Assembly (NCBI GenBank): GCA_009602725.1
Contig: WELB01000381.1
Location: 19,533-49,997 of the forward strand
From: Spirogloea muscicola
Lineage: Eukaryota > Streptophyta > Zygnematophyceae > Spirogloeales > Spirogloeaceae
Length of the DNA stretch: 30,465 bases
Direction of reading: 5' to 3'
Shown here: positions 1-9,020 of the stretch, in pieces
Position numbering within the stretch: the first letter of the stretch is position 1
How the letters are laid out: every line of letters starts with the position of its first letter
The notes under the pieces: model-generated
The model's input: only the letters and a program-made list of their open reading frames with translations
Database searches by the model: none
What the model was told of the DNA's origin: nothing
Made by a program: the position numbers and the translations under genes

Positions 1-156
1 TACCCGGCCACCGCCGCCACCACCGCCCCCCTCGCCACGACCTCCTCCTCCCAGCCCGCCACTGCCCCCCCGACCCCCACCGCCGCCTCCCTTTTCCACG
101 TTCGCTCGCCGCTAGTAACAGAGTTTCCTCCGCCGCGCCTTTCTCCACCTCACTAA
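1..156 (+). CDS. possible 3' end of an unrecognised Ala/Thr/Pro-rich protein (partial)
   Basis: Frame 1 is open from the first base to a TAA at 154-156 and would encode about 51 residues rich in Ala, Thr, Ser and Pro, ending in SPPH. A TGTAA motif at 284-288 lies about 130 bases after the stop, a plausible distance for a chlorophyte poly(A) signal. Low-complexity C-rich DNA is often open by chance, and the opposite strand reads as a Gly-rich run, so coding status is weak. No domain or function is recognisable. Confidence 0.27.
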   Translation, partial: YPATAATTAPLATTSSSQPATAPPTPTAASLFHVRSPLVTEFPPPRLSPPH

Positions 157-1260
157 TTCTTCCTCCGGCTTCATCTCCAAGCTTCCGTCAAACCTGCTGT
201 ACAGCCTCTGTGTTGCTCCTTCCTGCCACATACCATTGTGCCAGCTTGAGCCACGGCGAGCTGACCGCCGCCATTGACGGTGGTGTAATAAATGGGTGAT
301 TGACGGTGTGCTAAGTAGAAGTGCGCGAGAGTGTATATTAGCTCATTCCTTTTGCTGCAGCCTGATCAGAGCTGCTACTGAACTTTGTGAGGCCATTGGC
401 AAGGATTCACCACCGCCACACTGATCCAGGCTCTATTCTGGTCCAATAATTTGTTTACAACGTTGAGAGATGACTCCTTCAACCATGTTGTGTATCCAGT
501 GTGCTTTTTCGTGCTAGTAACCACCCCCATGGTCATGTCTCATACGGCACACTCGACTTGGACAGTCCAGTCCCTTGGCTTGATGAGCAAGCATATTGCA
601 CTGAGAAGCTGTAGCTGTAGCTTTACTCTTGGCCCTACTGCAGTTTGTGTGTTGCGAGGTACGGATGGTCTGACGTGGAGATTTGACTAGACCTCGCGGC
701 TTAGGAGGAGTGACATTGTAGGCACTGAGGTTCAGAGGTTTGGGTGCGATCAAGCATGAGCAAGAACACGGCATTCTTCAACGTGAGCCTACGCATTGCA
801 TGAGGTGCCTTTGAGGGACGATGGACAGGCATACAAGAGGGATAGAAAGGGTAGGGAGACGGCAGGAGTTCTGCCACGACAGAGATGACACATGCAGCAG
901 CGGCAGCTGGAGGAGGTGGAAGGGTGTTCAGAGAGATGGCAGCAAGGCACTGATAGGGCGATGCAGCATGCGTGTTGACAGCGAGAGAACTGCAGCAGCT
1001 TCAGGAAGTGCATCAGTTAAGCACGTAGAGGATGCTGCTGCGGTGGAGGTGCAGTGAGGGAGTTACAGGAGTTACAGGAGTGGCGGCGTCTAAGGGGGCG
1101 GCCAGGACATGGAAGCTTCGGGCTGGCCCGGGCTGAAGAGCCAGCCCTCACGCACGTTGTTGGTGTCTTCTTATGCTGATTCGCACTTGCTGACTGGAAG
1201 TGATTGAGCACCAACTTGCTGACGTCTTGGTAAATGCTTTCCTGCCTTCTGCGCTCCAGC
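157..1260. other. about 1.1 kb without a supported gene
   Basis: No convincing exon was found on either strand. Two things were seen. A short frame at 757-783 (ATG, nine codons, then a GTGAGC donor-like motif) could be a first exon. Gln/Glu/Leu-rich coiled-coil-like stretches lie near 890-920, 981-1011 and 1064-1085 on the plus strand in different frames, with small direct repeats such as GAGTTACAG at 1061-1078. These could be decayed or intron-split coding sequence, but no chain of splice sites joins them. Confidence 0.4.
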
Positions 1261-1579
1261 CCTTTTGGACCTTGTACATTCCTTTGGGCTGACAGTCCGC
1301 TTGATGCTGGCTCAGTCCTTAGCACTCACGGCTGCTTCAGACCCAGGGTTACCGGCTGCCCGGCTTCAACGACGCCGGTTCGCTCGCCCAGGTATTCCGT
1401 ATGCGCCTGGTGGTCTCGTTCAGCGCTCCCTTGCCTGTGCCGTCCGCACGCGAGCAGGCCGTGCTATGGCTGCTGCCTCTGGGTCTCGGCGGAGTGCCTC
1501 TTTCCCTGCAGCGAGCTACTCTGACCTGATGTTGCTCACTCGCGGGTACTGAGCTTCCCTCTGCATCGTCTTGACTTTT
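1261..1579 (+). mobile_element. LINE-like element, C-terminal tail plus 3' UTR fragment (frameshifted)
   Basis: The final part reads VQRSLACAVRTRAGRAMAAA then ...YSDLMLLTRGY and TGA at 1550-1552. This is the same tail seen in at least six other places in the window. The preceding residues (AGSLAQVFRMRLVVS) are in another frame, so one base is missing near 1419, where intact copies have a Leu-Gln codon pair. Just before it (1263-1330) lies a degraded copy of the element's 3' UTR. The fragment is dead and its 3' end abuts an oppositely oriented copy at 1580. Confidence 0.75.
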
Positions 1580-2034
1580 AAGCAAGCGAGCGCGGCCAGA
1601 TCAACTGGTGGCTGGGAGAGGCCAGCCCAAAGGAATGGACAAGGTCTGAAGGAGCCGGAGTGCTAAGGACTGAGACAGCAGCAAGCGGACTCTCAGTAAC
1701 CTCTAGTCAGTAGATGCAAGTCTGAATAGCTAGCAGGCGGAAAGACGTCGCCCTGACGAAAGCTGGAGGCCGCCGCCAAAGCGCGGCCTGCGCACAAGTG
1801 GACCGCGAAGGCAAGGGACCGCTGCAAAGAGATGGCCAAGCGCATCCAGAAGACTTGGGCGAGGGACCCGGCGACATTGAAGCCAGGCTGCTCGCCCTGC
1901 TGCCCGTGGCGGCGGGCCGCTACTCGCCACGCAAGGTGGTGAAGCAGGTCAAGCATTTTGCGCCAAAGGGGCCGTGTACGTCGACGGCGAGTGGGACAAT
2001 CTCGTTTCCCACCGGGTCTTTTGTAGTGTAGTCC
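1580..2034 (-). mobile_element. LINE-like element, C-terminal segment plus 3' UTR (minus strand)
   Basis: Read on the minus strand from 2034: a piece resembling HPxGDEFAALAxDVHG of other copies (here DPVGNEIVPLAVDVHGPFG), a frame change, then LAQVFWMRLAISLQRSLAFA and a tail ending LLTRGY with a stop at 1693-1695. The 3' UTR follows down to about 1580 and includes the stem-loop at 1610-1627 (arms GGCTGG/CCAGCC). The stretch 1580-1803 recurs almost unchanged at 2622-2846. The 5' side ends abruptly against a plus-strand fragment near 2034. Confidence 0.8.
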
Positions 2035-2625
2035 TTTTTCGGCTGCTCTCAGCCTCCTCCCCTGGGGCGGCGGCGTGGCTATCAGCGCTCCCACTCCACG
2101 CGGCGCTCACTATGCCCGACGAGGTCTTCAGGACGGCGGTCCACCGGCTCTTGGGCCTCCTCCCTCCCTGCCTCGTGGGCGTCACTCAATGCGAGTGCGG
2201 TGCCCGTCACGTTGATCCCGCGGAGCTGGCCGCCCATATGCTCCGCTGCGCACACGGGGGCGCGCGGACCGCTTCCCACGACCTCCTGCGCGATGGTATG
2301 CAGGGGGTGTTTTCGGAGGCTGGCTTTAAGGTCGCGGTGGAGAACTCCTCCATCATGTCCATCCAGCTGGGCGCGGACGGCCAGCCCCATACGCGACGCG
2401 CCGACCTGGTTCGCCATCCCGCCCGGCGGCGGTCCCCGCATCATCGCTGATGTGGTGACAACTGACTGCATCGACTCCGCCAATCCAATCAGATCGGCGT
2501 CGTTTGCAGGGCACGCGGTCGGGGCAAGGAGCGAAAATATGCTGATCACCCGGTGGGGGATGAATTCGCGGCCCTGGCGATGGATGTACACGGGGCTTTC
2601 GGCAGCCGCTGGCTGGATCAGAGAG
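2035..2625 (+). mobile_element. LINE-like element, RT-distal region with CCHC knuckle and endonuclease-like segment
   Basis: The plus strand encodes SPGAAAWLSALPLHAAL, then MPDEVFRTAVHRLLGLLPP, then C-E-C-G(12 residues)-H-M-L-R-C, a CCHC knuckle, then GGARTASHDLLRD. Next come RRADLV and, after a frame change near 2410, PGGGPRIIADVVTTD, and after another change near 2530 KYADHPVGDEFAALAMDVHG. The order knuckle, H-rich segment, R-x-D-L-V, I-x-D-V, K-Y resembles the restriction-like endonuclease region of R2/NeSL-type LINEs; that assignment is inference. At least two frameshifts make it a pseudogene. Confidence 0.75.
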
Positions 2626-2846
2626 CAAGCGCGGCCAGATTAACTGGTGGCTGGGAGAGGCCAGCCCAAAAGAATGGACAAGGTCTGAAGGAGTCGGAGT
2701 GCTAAGGACTGAGACAGCAGCAAGCGGACTCTCAGTAACCTCTAGTCAGTAGATGCAAATCTGAGTAGCTAGCAGGCGGAAAGACGTCGCCCTGACGGAA
2801 GCCGGAGGCCGCCGCCAGAGCGCGGCCTGCGCGCAAGTGGACCGCA
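2622..2846 (-). mobile_element. LINE-like element tail, second copy of a direct repeat, cut at N
   Basis: This stretch nearly duplicates 1580-1803, base for base, including the stem-loop (2649-2666) and the minus-strand end of the tail reading frame. It stops at the unresolved base at 2847, after which sequence similarity is lost. Confidence 0.8.
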
Positions 2847-2847
2847 N

Positions 2848-3412
2848 CGTGGTGAGGAGGACCCTTAACCCCGATGGACTGGGCACCTACCAACATGGCC
2901 TGTTGAGCAGGTTACTCAACTAACACCAGGTGACCCAAAACCCAAATGGCACCCTCTCAAGTACGAAAGGGCACCACTTGACACTCCCTGTTGTCCCAGC
3001 TGAAATAATCTGTAGGGTGGCAGATCTAGGCTGCACCCCAGATCATGCACGAGATGTGGAGGCAACTTATGTACGAAGGAGTGCAGGATATCTGAAGGCG
3101 AGTAAATGAGGAGGCCATTCAGAGGCAACCGCCCAGAAGATTTAGATGGGGGAAGAGCAAAAAAACGGTTGAGGGACCAAATGGGGCAGAGGGATGACTT
3201 GATAGGGATGAATAGTGTGCCTGCTACGGAGCCACCCGTGACCATGCAACTCACAACACACTTTCCACATCCCTTTCTGCCCTCCTCCTGCAGTGTCAAG
3301 GGCTTAACCTGACATCTTGCAAGCTAGAAGTGCAAAGCATCCAGGCTACGTCCAGACACGTCCAAAGAATTCCAGAAATTTCCATTGTGTCCCAGCCAAA
3401 GTTATTGAGAGT
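2848..3412. other. no gene recognised; probable 3' flank of the NDPK gene
   Basis: The 565 bases after the N at 2847 show no supported exon on either strand. A good acceptor-like motif (pyrimidine tract and CAG at 3291-3293) is present on the plus strand but leads only into the antisense of the last NDPK exon. No TTACA (minus-strand TGTAA) was found here, so the NDPK poly(A) site is not located. Confidence 0.4.
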
Positions 3413-4854
3413 CTACTCGCTGATCCAAGGCTTGAGGGCTGGCTGCCACTCGACAACGCCTTCTGGGAACCACAAAGCGATCTCTTTCTGCGCGTTTTCC
3501 ACCGAGTCAGAACCATGAATGATATTCCTGGAGAGCAGCACGAGACGAATGAGCTTGTGTTGTCAAAGCACTCAAAGTGACCCACAGTCAAGAAACCACA
3601 CAGTGATACTGCAATAAAGTCCGTTCAGGAGAGGAGTCCTGATCTGTTTGTAAGATGCATTTCGTCAGCCAGAGACTTTTGAGTGCAGCCAAGAAATACA
3701 TATCATCGCTTTCTCCAGATTTTAGACCTTCATTGTGCTAATGAATGACAATCTCTATCCGTGACCTTGTAGCTGCAACACGCCACGAGCAAGGTGCAGA
3801 GCATGGCTGATCATTTTGAAAGTTGAAATTGTGAGGTATAATTTAATTACCTTCCAATCTCAACTGCGTAGTCACCACGAATTGTTCCAGGGGCTGATGC
3901 AGCTGGATTTGTGGCTCCAATAATAGTCCTGCCAGTTGCCACAACACCCTTGCCCTCCCAAACCATGGCAACAACAGGGCCAGAAATGATGTAATCGACA
4001 AGGCTGCTGAAGAAGGGCTTGGAAGACAGGTCGGCGTAATGCCTCTCCGCAAAGCCTCGTTCCACAGAGATAAGCTTCAGACCTAGAGTAGTTTGGGGCA
4101 TGGAAGTACAGAGTGCATAAGTACAAGAATCAGATACAGGTGACCTCCATGATGTGCTCAACCCTTAGTACTGAAGTCCTCCTTCAGCCTGTGTTTGCAC
4201 GGTTACCCCAGCCCCCCTTAGCATAGGGCTTTACTTTGTGTAGCTTGTTCCCTTAACCAGCTATTGCCTGAAGAGTTTCTTTGGCTTAATATGGCTTCCC
4301 TCAGAAACCAAGCGCACCGCACGACTCCATCATGACAACTTCGAGCACAGCTACTAGAAGACAACCTTGACTGTCACCGAAGCGGGCTCGTCTGATGCGC
4401 TCACAGATCCTAATTGTCCCAGACTGCGATGCGAAGGAACATACAATGACAAATACATGACAAATGCAGGGCCCCTTGATACATGTGCTAAATGGGCTAG
4501 GCAAAGCTCACCTCGAAGGGTGAAACCTTTGCGCTCGAAGCGCTGAATGATCTCTCCTACCTGCATAACAGGTTTGTCTTAAGCCAGGGAGCTGCAGGGG
4601 CGCTGCTCCTTAAGCCCTCACAATGTCTCAAGTGGTGGCAAGCACCCCAGCAGACCGTATTGAGGGCTAGAGTATGTTGCTCTCTGGAAGCTGGGTCATG
4701 CGGCGAACGTAAGGGCTACCCGTCATTAGGTGCTGAACGATGGGCTGGCCAAATAAACGGCGGAGCCACCGACGAAATGAGGAGTAAAAAGGGGACAGAC
4801 CAGGTTGCGGTGGACGCCGTCGGGCTTGACCATGATGTACGTCTGTTCGGCCAT
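3413..4854 (-). CDS. NDK: nucleoside diphosphate kinase, cytosolic type, complete (149 aa)
   Basis: Nucleoside diphosphate kinase moves the gamma phosphate from ATP to other (d)NDPs through a phosphohistidine. Four exons on the minus strand: 4854-4801, 4560-4512, 4082-3851 and 3527-3413, total 450 nt. The protein begins [20 protein letters not shown] and continues with [53 protein letters not shown] and NIIHGSDS, ending in PWISE. The catalytic His is residue 116 in NIIHGSDS, and the ATP-site VKPDG is intact. Length fits the family (about 150). There is no transit peptide before MAEQ, so a cytosolic form is inferred. Intron donors are GTCTGT, GTGAGC and GTAATT. It is divergent from the CRTISO-like gene, whose in-frame coding starts within about 15 bases of this ATG. 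Confidence 0.96.
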
Positions 4855-4867
4855 GGCGGAGGACTGA

Positions 4868-4920
4868 GCAAAGCCTGGCGGCGGGCGTTTTGAGGTTGAG
4901 CTGCGCAGACGGGGGCGGCG

Positions 4921-4951
<31 letters not shown>

Positions 4952-7900
4952 CGAGCGGAGGTGGACGTCGTGGTGATCGGCGCGGGCATCGGCGGCCTCT
5001 GCTGCGCGGGCCTCCTCGCCGCCGGCGGCCACAGGTGCCCCGCCCCGGCTCGATCCTGCGCCGGATGTTGCGAATCTGCCGCGCTCTAAGACTTGGGCTC
5101 GCATACTGCACAGGGTTCCGAGAATTTGGTTGTTTGCTGATGGAAATCGGTACATGAGTTGGGTTTAGAAAGTCCTTAGATTGCTCGGTTTCACCGTTGG
5201 TATACAGAACACAGCTAGTAGCTTCTCACAAACGATCCATTCCTCCCCACATAGACAATTGATAAATTAACAGGAATCGACTCCACTCCATGAGACATGA
5301 TCGAGGCGCCGGCGGCTCCAGAACAGGCGCTCGCGGCCTGAGCTCCGACTGTGGGCGCCCGCAGGGTGGTCGTGTGCGAGAGCCACAGCATCCCCGGCGG
5401 CGCCGCGCACTCGTTTGTGCGCCGCGGCTTCCACTTCGACTCGGGCCCGTCGTTCCACGCCGGCCTGTCCATGAAGCGCTCCATCAACCCGCTCAAGCAG
5501 GCAAGGCTGCGCCTTTCCACTCTCCCTCGGCTGTCGTGGTCTTCCTCGTCGCCGCTGGCAATTGCCAGCGCCTCACTCTCAGAAACACACTAGTACTCAA
5601 GTCGTATTGAGCTGTGTCAAGCTTGAGTCGCAGAGGCTACCTCATCCAACCCTCCCCCACCTCCCTTTTCCCACCTCCCACACCTTGCCAGCTTCACTCT
5701 GTCTGTCGTGGCTTAATCTTGCCACACTGTGCTGCAGCTAGACCACTGCCAACTTTGCCATACTTCTTCTGTGCCGCTCTTTGTTCTCTCTACTGCATTA
5801 TCTGAATTGCCATGTAGAGTAAGGAAAGCAGCTCTTCCAAATCGACAGCAATGGCTGTGAGAGGCCAGCCCAAAGGAAACTAGTATCCTGCGTTGGCGCC
5901 ATCCCGCCCTTTCAGACCTTGTCCATGTATATAAATTTTCTGGTGGCCTAATGTGCAGGTCTTGGACATCCTGGGCGAGAGCGTGGAGTGCGTGCGCTAC
6001 AAGACTTGGATCGGTCACTTTCCTGGCGGCGAGCACTTCGTCTTCACGGCTGATGCGCAGGCCTACCGGGACGAGGTTGCACGAGTCGGCGGCCCGGTGC
6101 GTACGTAAGGCACTTCACTTTGCAGGCTGCATGAGGAAGCTCAGGAATCTCTGTGAAGCAGCAAAGTCTGACATGGCACCTCGCTCCAATCTTACTGCGC
6201 AGCCTAGATCGTAGGGTGTTACAAGTTCAACTTTTATTTTAGGATTTAGGACAAGTAGCTTAGAATCTTACAAGTCCAATTTGATTTCAAGATGTAGAAT
6301 ACGGAGTTTAGAGTCTTTAGCTTGTGAGGTAGGTTGACGGGCTGACGCCGTTGGCAGCTGCCGGTTGCACTGGGCTAGGGGGCTGCACGGGAGTGGCAGG
6401 AGGTGGAGCGGCGAATGGGCCCGCTGTTTCGGGCGGCCGCTGCGCTCCCCGCGTCGTGCCTTCGATCAGACCCCTGGGCCGTGCTGACTGTCGGCCGCTT
6501 TCTGCCGGCGCTGCTCCCTTTGCTGCCCCATGCCAGCAAGCTCCTCCGGCCTTTCTCAGAGATCATTGCAGGGGTGAGTTGTACATTACCTTATGAGAGT
6601 GGCAATAATTAATGCGTTCAGTGCTCTGTGGACGTCTGAGCACTGCTCACAAAGCATGCCTCCATTGGCCTTGTACTTCAGCATCTCCTTTGTGATGGAG
6701 GGTGCGGGTGTGATGCTCATTGTGAGCACTGCAGGCCGTCAATGACAAGTTCTTGAGGAACCTACTTGACCTTGAGTGCTTTGTGCTCAGCGGGATGCTG
6801 GCTGACAGGTGAGCCTAAACCATGCACTTAGTGCATGTACTGCAGATTCTATAAACTGAAAGACACTTTCTATGCTCACACCTTTAATCAGGTAGTCCAA
6901 TGTAGGGTGTATGCTTATTTCCACTTATTCGCATCTATTGGCTCGAGCAGGCTTGGTCTGTCGCTACAATGTTTGACGACGGGGTGACCTTACTCCCGCA
7001 CTGGGTGTGAGCCAAGAGGCGTGGGCTCACGTGCTCACTCCTTCACGGCGGCCGCTGGGCGGTGTCGTGGCAGCACAATTGCGGCGGAGATCTCGACCAT
7101 GTTTGGGGAGCGACACCGCCCAGACGGCACAATCGACTATCCAGTGGGCGGCGGCGCGTCCATTGTCAACGCACTTGTGCGGGGCCTGCGCAAGCATGGC
7201 GGCCGTTTGCTGCTTGGGGCGCACGTGGACGAGATCCTGGTGGAGCACGGCCGCGCAGTCGGCGTGCGGCTTCGGCCGGCCCCCACCAGAGAGGGCTATG
7301 CCTCAAGCGACGACGAACAGGGCACATGGAATACCCACGTCTCTGACGAAGGCGTCGTGGCTCCAGACGGCGTTATTGCCGCACGCTGCGCCGTAGTCAG
7401 TAATGCGTCCATCTGGGACACGGCGAAGCTCCTGCCAAAGGCGGGAACGGCGGCAGTCTCGGGAAGGTGGGGGCAGCAACCTGCTGACGCCGGCTCTGGC
7501 GGCTTCATGGAGCGTGCGCGGACGACAGCAATGACTGGAAGCTTCATGCACCTCCATATTGGCCTTGACGCTGCAGGTCTGTAGAAGTTGTTTTGGAAAA
7601 TCCCTAGTCCTTTTTGTATTAGCTATTTTCATTATGAACAGGAAGCACCATACCTGAGTCCTTGCTTTTTATGACCCTGCCTCACGTGCTGCCCTTAGGC
7701 TTGCCGGAGGACTTGGAGTGCCACCATCTGGTCGTGAATGACTGGGATGTTGGCATCGACACGCCCCAGAACGTGGTAATCATATCCATTCCGTCTGTGT
7801 TCGACCCCGACCTTGCGCCTCCTGGCAAGCATGTCGCCCACGTGTACACCGCTGGCAACGAGCCCTACGATTTGTGGGCAGGCATGGATCGAAAGAGCCC

Positions 7901-8382
7901 CGAGTACGCTGCTCTCAAGGAGGAGCGGTCTCAGGTGTGAGCCCAGGCCCCTGCATTGCAGCAGTAGAGTGGCGGCCGCTATCCTTTGGCTTAACTTTCT
8001 CATTGAGCTTTTACTGAGCTTACCTGAACCCGTCCCCATTATTGTTCTGAAGGTGTTGTGGAGAGCGCTGGAGAGGGTCATCCCAGACTGCCGTGCACGA
8101 GCGGAGGTGGCGCTCGTTGGCACGCCGCTCACGCACGAGCGGTACGTGCGGCGAGCAGCTGGCACATACGGGCCAGCCGTCAAAGCGGGCGCAGCAAGCT
8201 GGCCGGGGCCTCGAGGGGAGCTGCCAGGCCTCCTCCACTGTGGCGACTCTATCATGCCGGGCATTGGTGTGCCTGCTGTTGCTGCCTCGGGCATGATGGC
8301 CGCCAATGCGCTGCTCAGTGTGGGCCAGCATTGGCGGCAGCTAGATTGCATCGACGCTGCTGCAGGCAGCTCCGTTGCATAG
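4868..8382 (+). CDS. carotenoid isomerase-like (CRTISO/CRTISO-like) FAD-dependent oxidoreductase; 5' end unresolved
   Basis: Plastid CRTISO proteins isomerise poly-cis carotenes; the plant CRTISO-like branch (At1g57770 type) is less defined, and this protein resembles that branch. Exons: open to 5034, 5365-5500, 5959-6096, 6400-6573, 6735-6808, 7074-7576, 7699-7934, 8053-8382 (TAG). These give 585 codons if read from 4868. The N-terminal FAD-binding fold is VDVVVIGAGIGGLCCAGLLA. Later blocks are PGGAAHSF, FDSGPSFHAGL, NPLKQVLDILGE, LLRPFSEI, AVVSNASIWDT, SFMHLHIGLDAAGL, HHLVVNDWDVGID, LAPPGKHVAHVY, GTPLTHERYVRR, GTYGPAVKAG and CGDSIMPGIGVPAVAASG. Intron 2 uses a GC donor. No in-frame ATG lies between the stop at 4865-4867 and the FAD motif, so the start and any transit peptide are missing, hidden by the GGC repeat, or in an unfound upstream exon. 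Confidence 0.92.
4925..4951 (+). repeat. (GGC)9 trinucleotide repeat at the 5' edge of the CRTISO-like gene
   Basis: Nine perfect GGC triplets lie between the NDPK start codon and the first recognisable CRTISO-like codons. In the CRTISO-like frame they read as poly-Gly; on the other strand they read as a Pro-rich run. Such tracts are prone to polymerase slippage and assembly collapse. Confidence 0.9.
5501..5958 (+). other. GC-AG intron 2 of the CRTISO-like gene
   Basis: The exon before ends in CTCAAGCAG and the intron starts GCAAGG; the acceptor is ATGTGCAG at 5951-5958. Joining here gives NPLKQVLDILGE, which matches the family without a gap and keeps phase 0. CAG|GCAAG is the usual context of GC donors. 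No GT donor in frame gives the same product. Confidence 0.85.
5830..5945. mobile_element. LINE-like 3' UTR fragments inside CRTISO-like intron 2
   Basis: At 5850-5880 the sequence reads ATGGCTGTGAGAGGCCAGCC and then CAAAGGA, the minus-strand version of the family stem-loop (arms 5853-5857 and 5866-5870). At 5914-5928 a plus-strand TTTCAGACCTTGTCCAT piece of the same 3' UTR follows. The two short pieces are tail to tail, as elsewhere in the window. They sit within the intron and do not touch the exons. Confidence 0.65.
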
Positions 8383-9020
8383 CCACTAGTGCAGTAGGTG
8401 AGCCTCGTATGCAAGATAGTAGACCATGTCCACGTAGCCCTTAGCCTGCCAACAGCATACTTCCATGTATGTCCAGGTTGCCTGCATTCTTGCGCCTGTC
8501 CGTGCAAAGCATCTTCATTCGGTGCCACTAAGACATGCCACTTTGGCTGCTGCTTCTGTTGCTAAGTGAAGTCCAGAAAGCTTGCGGTCTTCAAACAACG
8601 TCATGACAGTCTTAGTAGGCTTGATGCTATTCTTGCACCTCCCTGTACATGAGACTTTGGCACAGCACTCTCCATGTTCCACTTAGACTTCACTGAACAC
8701 ATTGAGAATGTAGTAATGGAAGCGCTTGAACAGCAAAAGTTGGACTTGCCGAGCTTGCAAGGAAGCTCTTATTAGGTGGCTTGTAATCACCAGTTTACTT
8801 TGGTGATTACAGGGGCGACTAGGTCCCACAAAAAGTGCAATTGTTTCCTGTGAGTGATGGTCCAATGGAAGTCTGAAGGTCCACAATGCTCTGCTACTCT
8901 AGGGCGCTACGTTGCACACATACCATGTATGTATACAGCACGTAAAACCCTGAAATTTAAGGGTTGGAAGCCTGGATCGAGTAGCGAGAGTGCTCGACCA
9001 CAGTGAAATCTGCAAGGAGA
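8383..9020. other. 3' UTR space between convergent CRTISO-like and kinase 1 genes
   Basis: These 638 bases hold no supported exon. The only TGTAA on the plus strand and the only TTACA (minus-strand TGTAA) seen here are both in the palindrome at 8782-8811, so both transcripts probably end near it. Confidence 0.6.
8782..8811. terminator. palindromic candidate bidirectional poly(A) signal (TGTAA on both strands)
   Basis: TGTAATCACCA (8782-8792) is followed by an 8-base spacer and its exact reverse complement TGGTGATTACA (8801-8811). TGTAA is the common poly(A) signal in chlorophyte algae. The plus copy lies 400 bases after the CRTISO-like stop; the minus copy lies 210 bases after the kinase 1 stop. 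One 30-base element could therefore end both transcripts. Confidence 0.6.

Noticed and set aside
3317-3580. Plus-strand open frame with plausible-looking protein sequence
   Set aside because: It is antisense to the last NDPK exon (3413-3527), whose product NIIHGSDS...PWISE is a certain family match.
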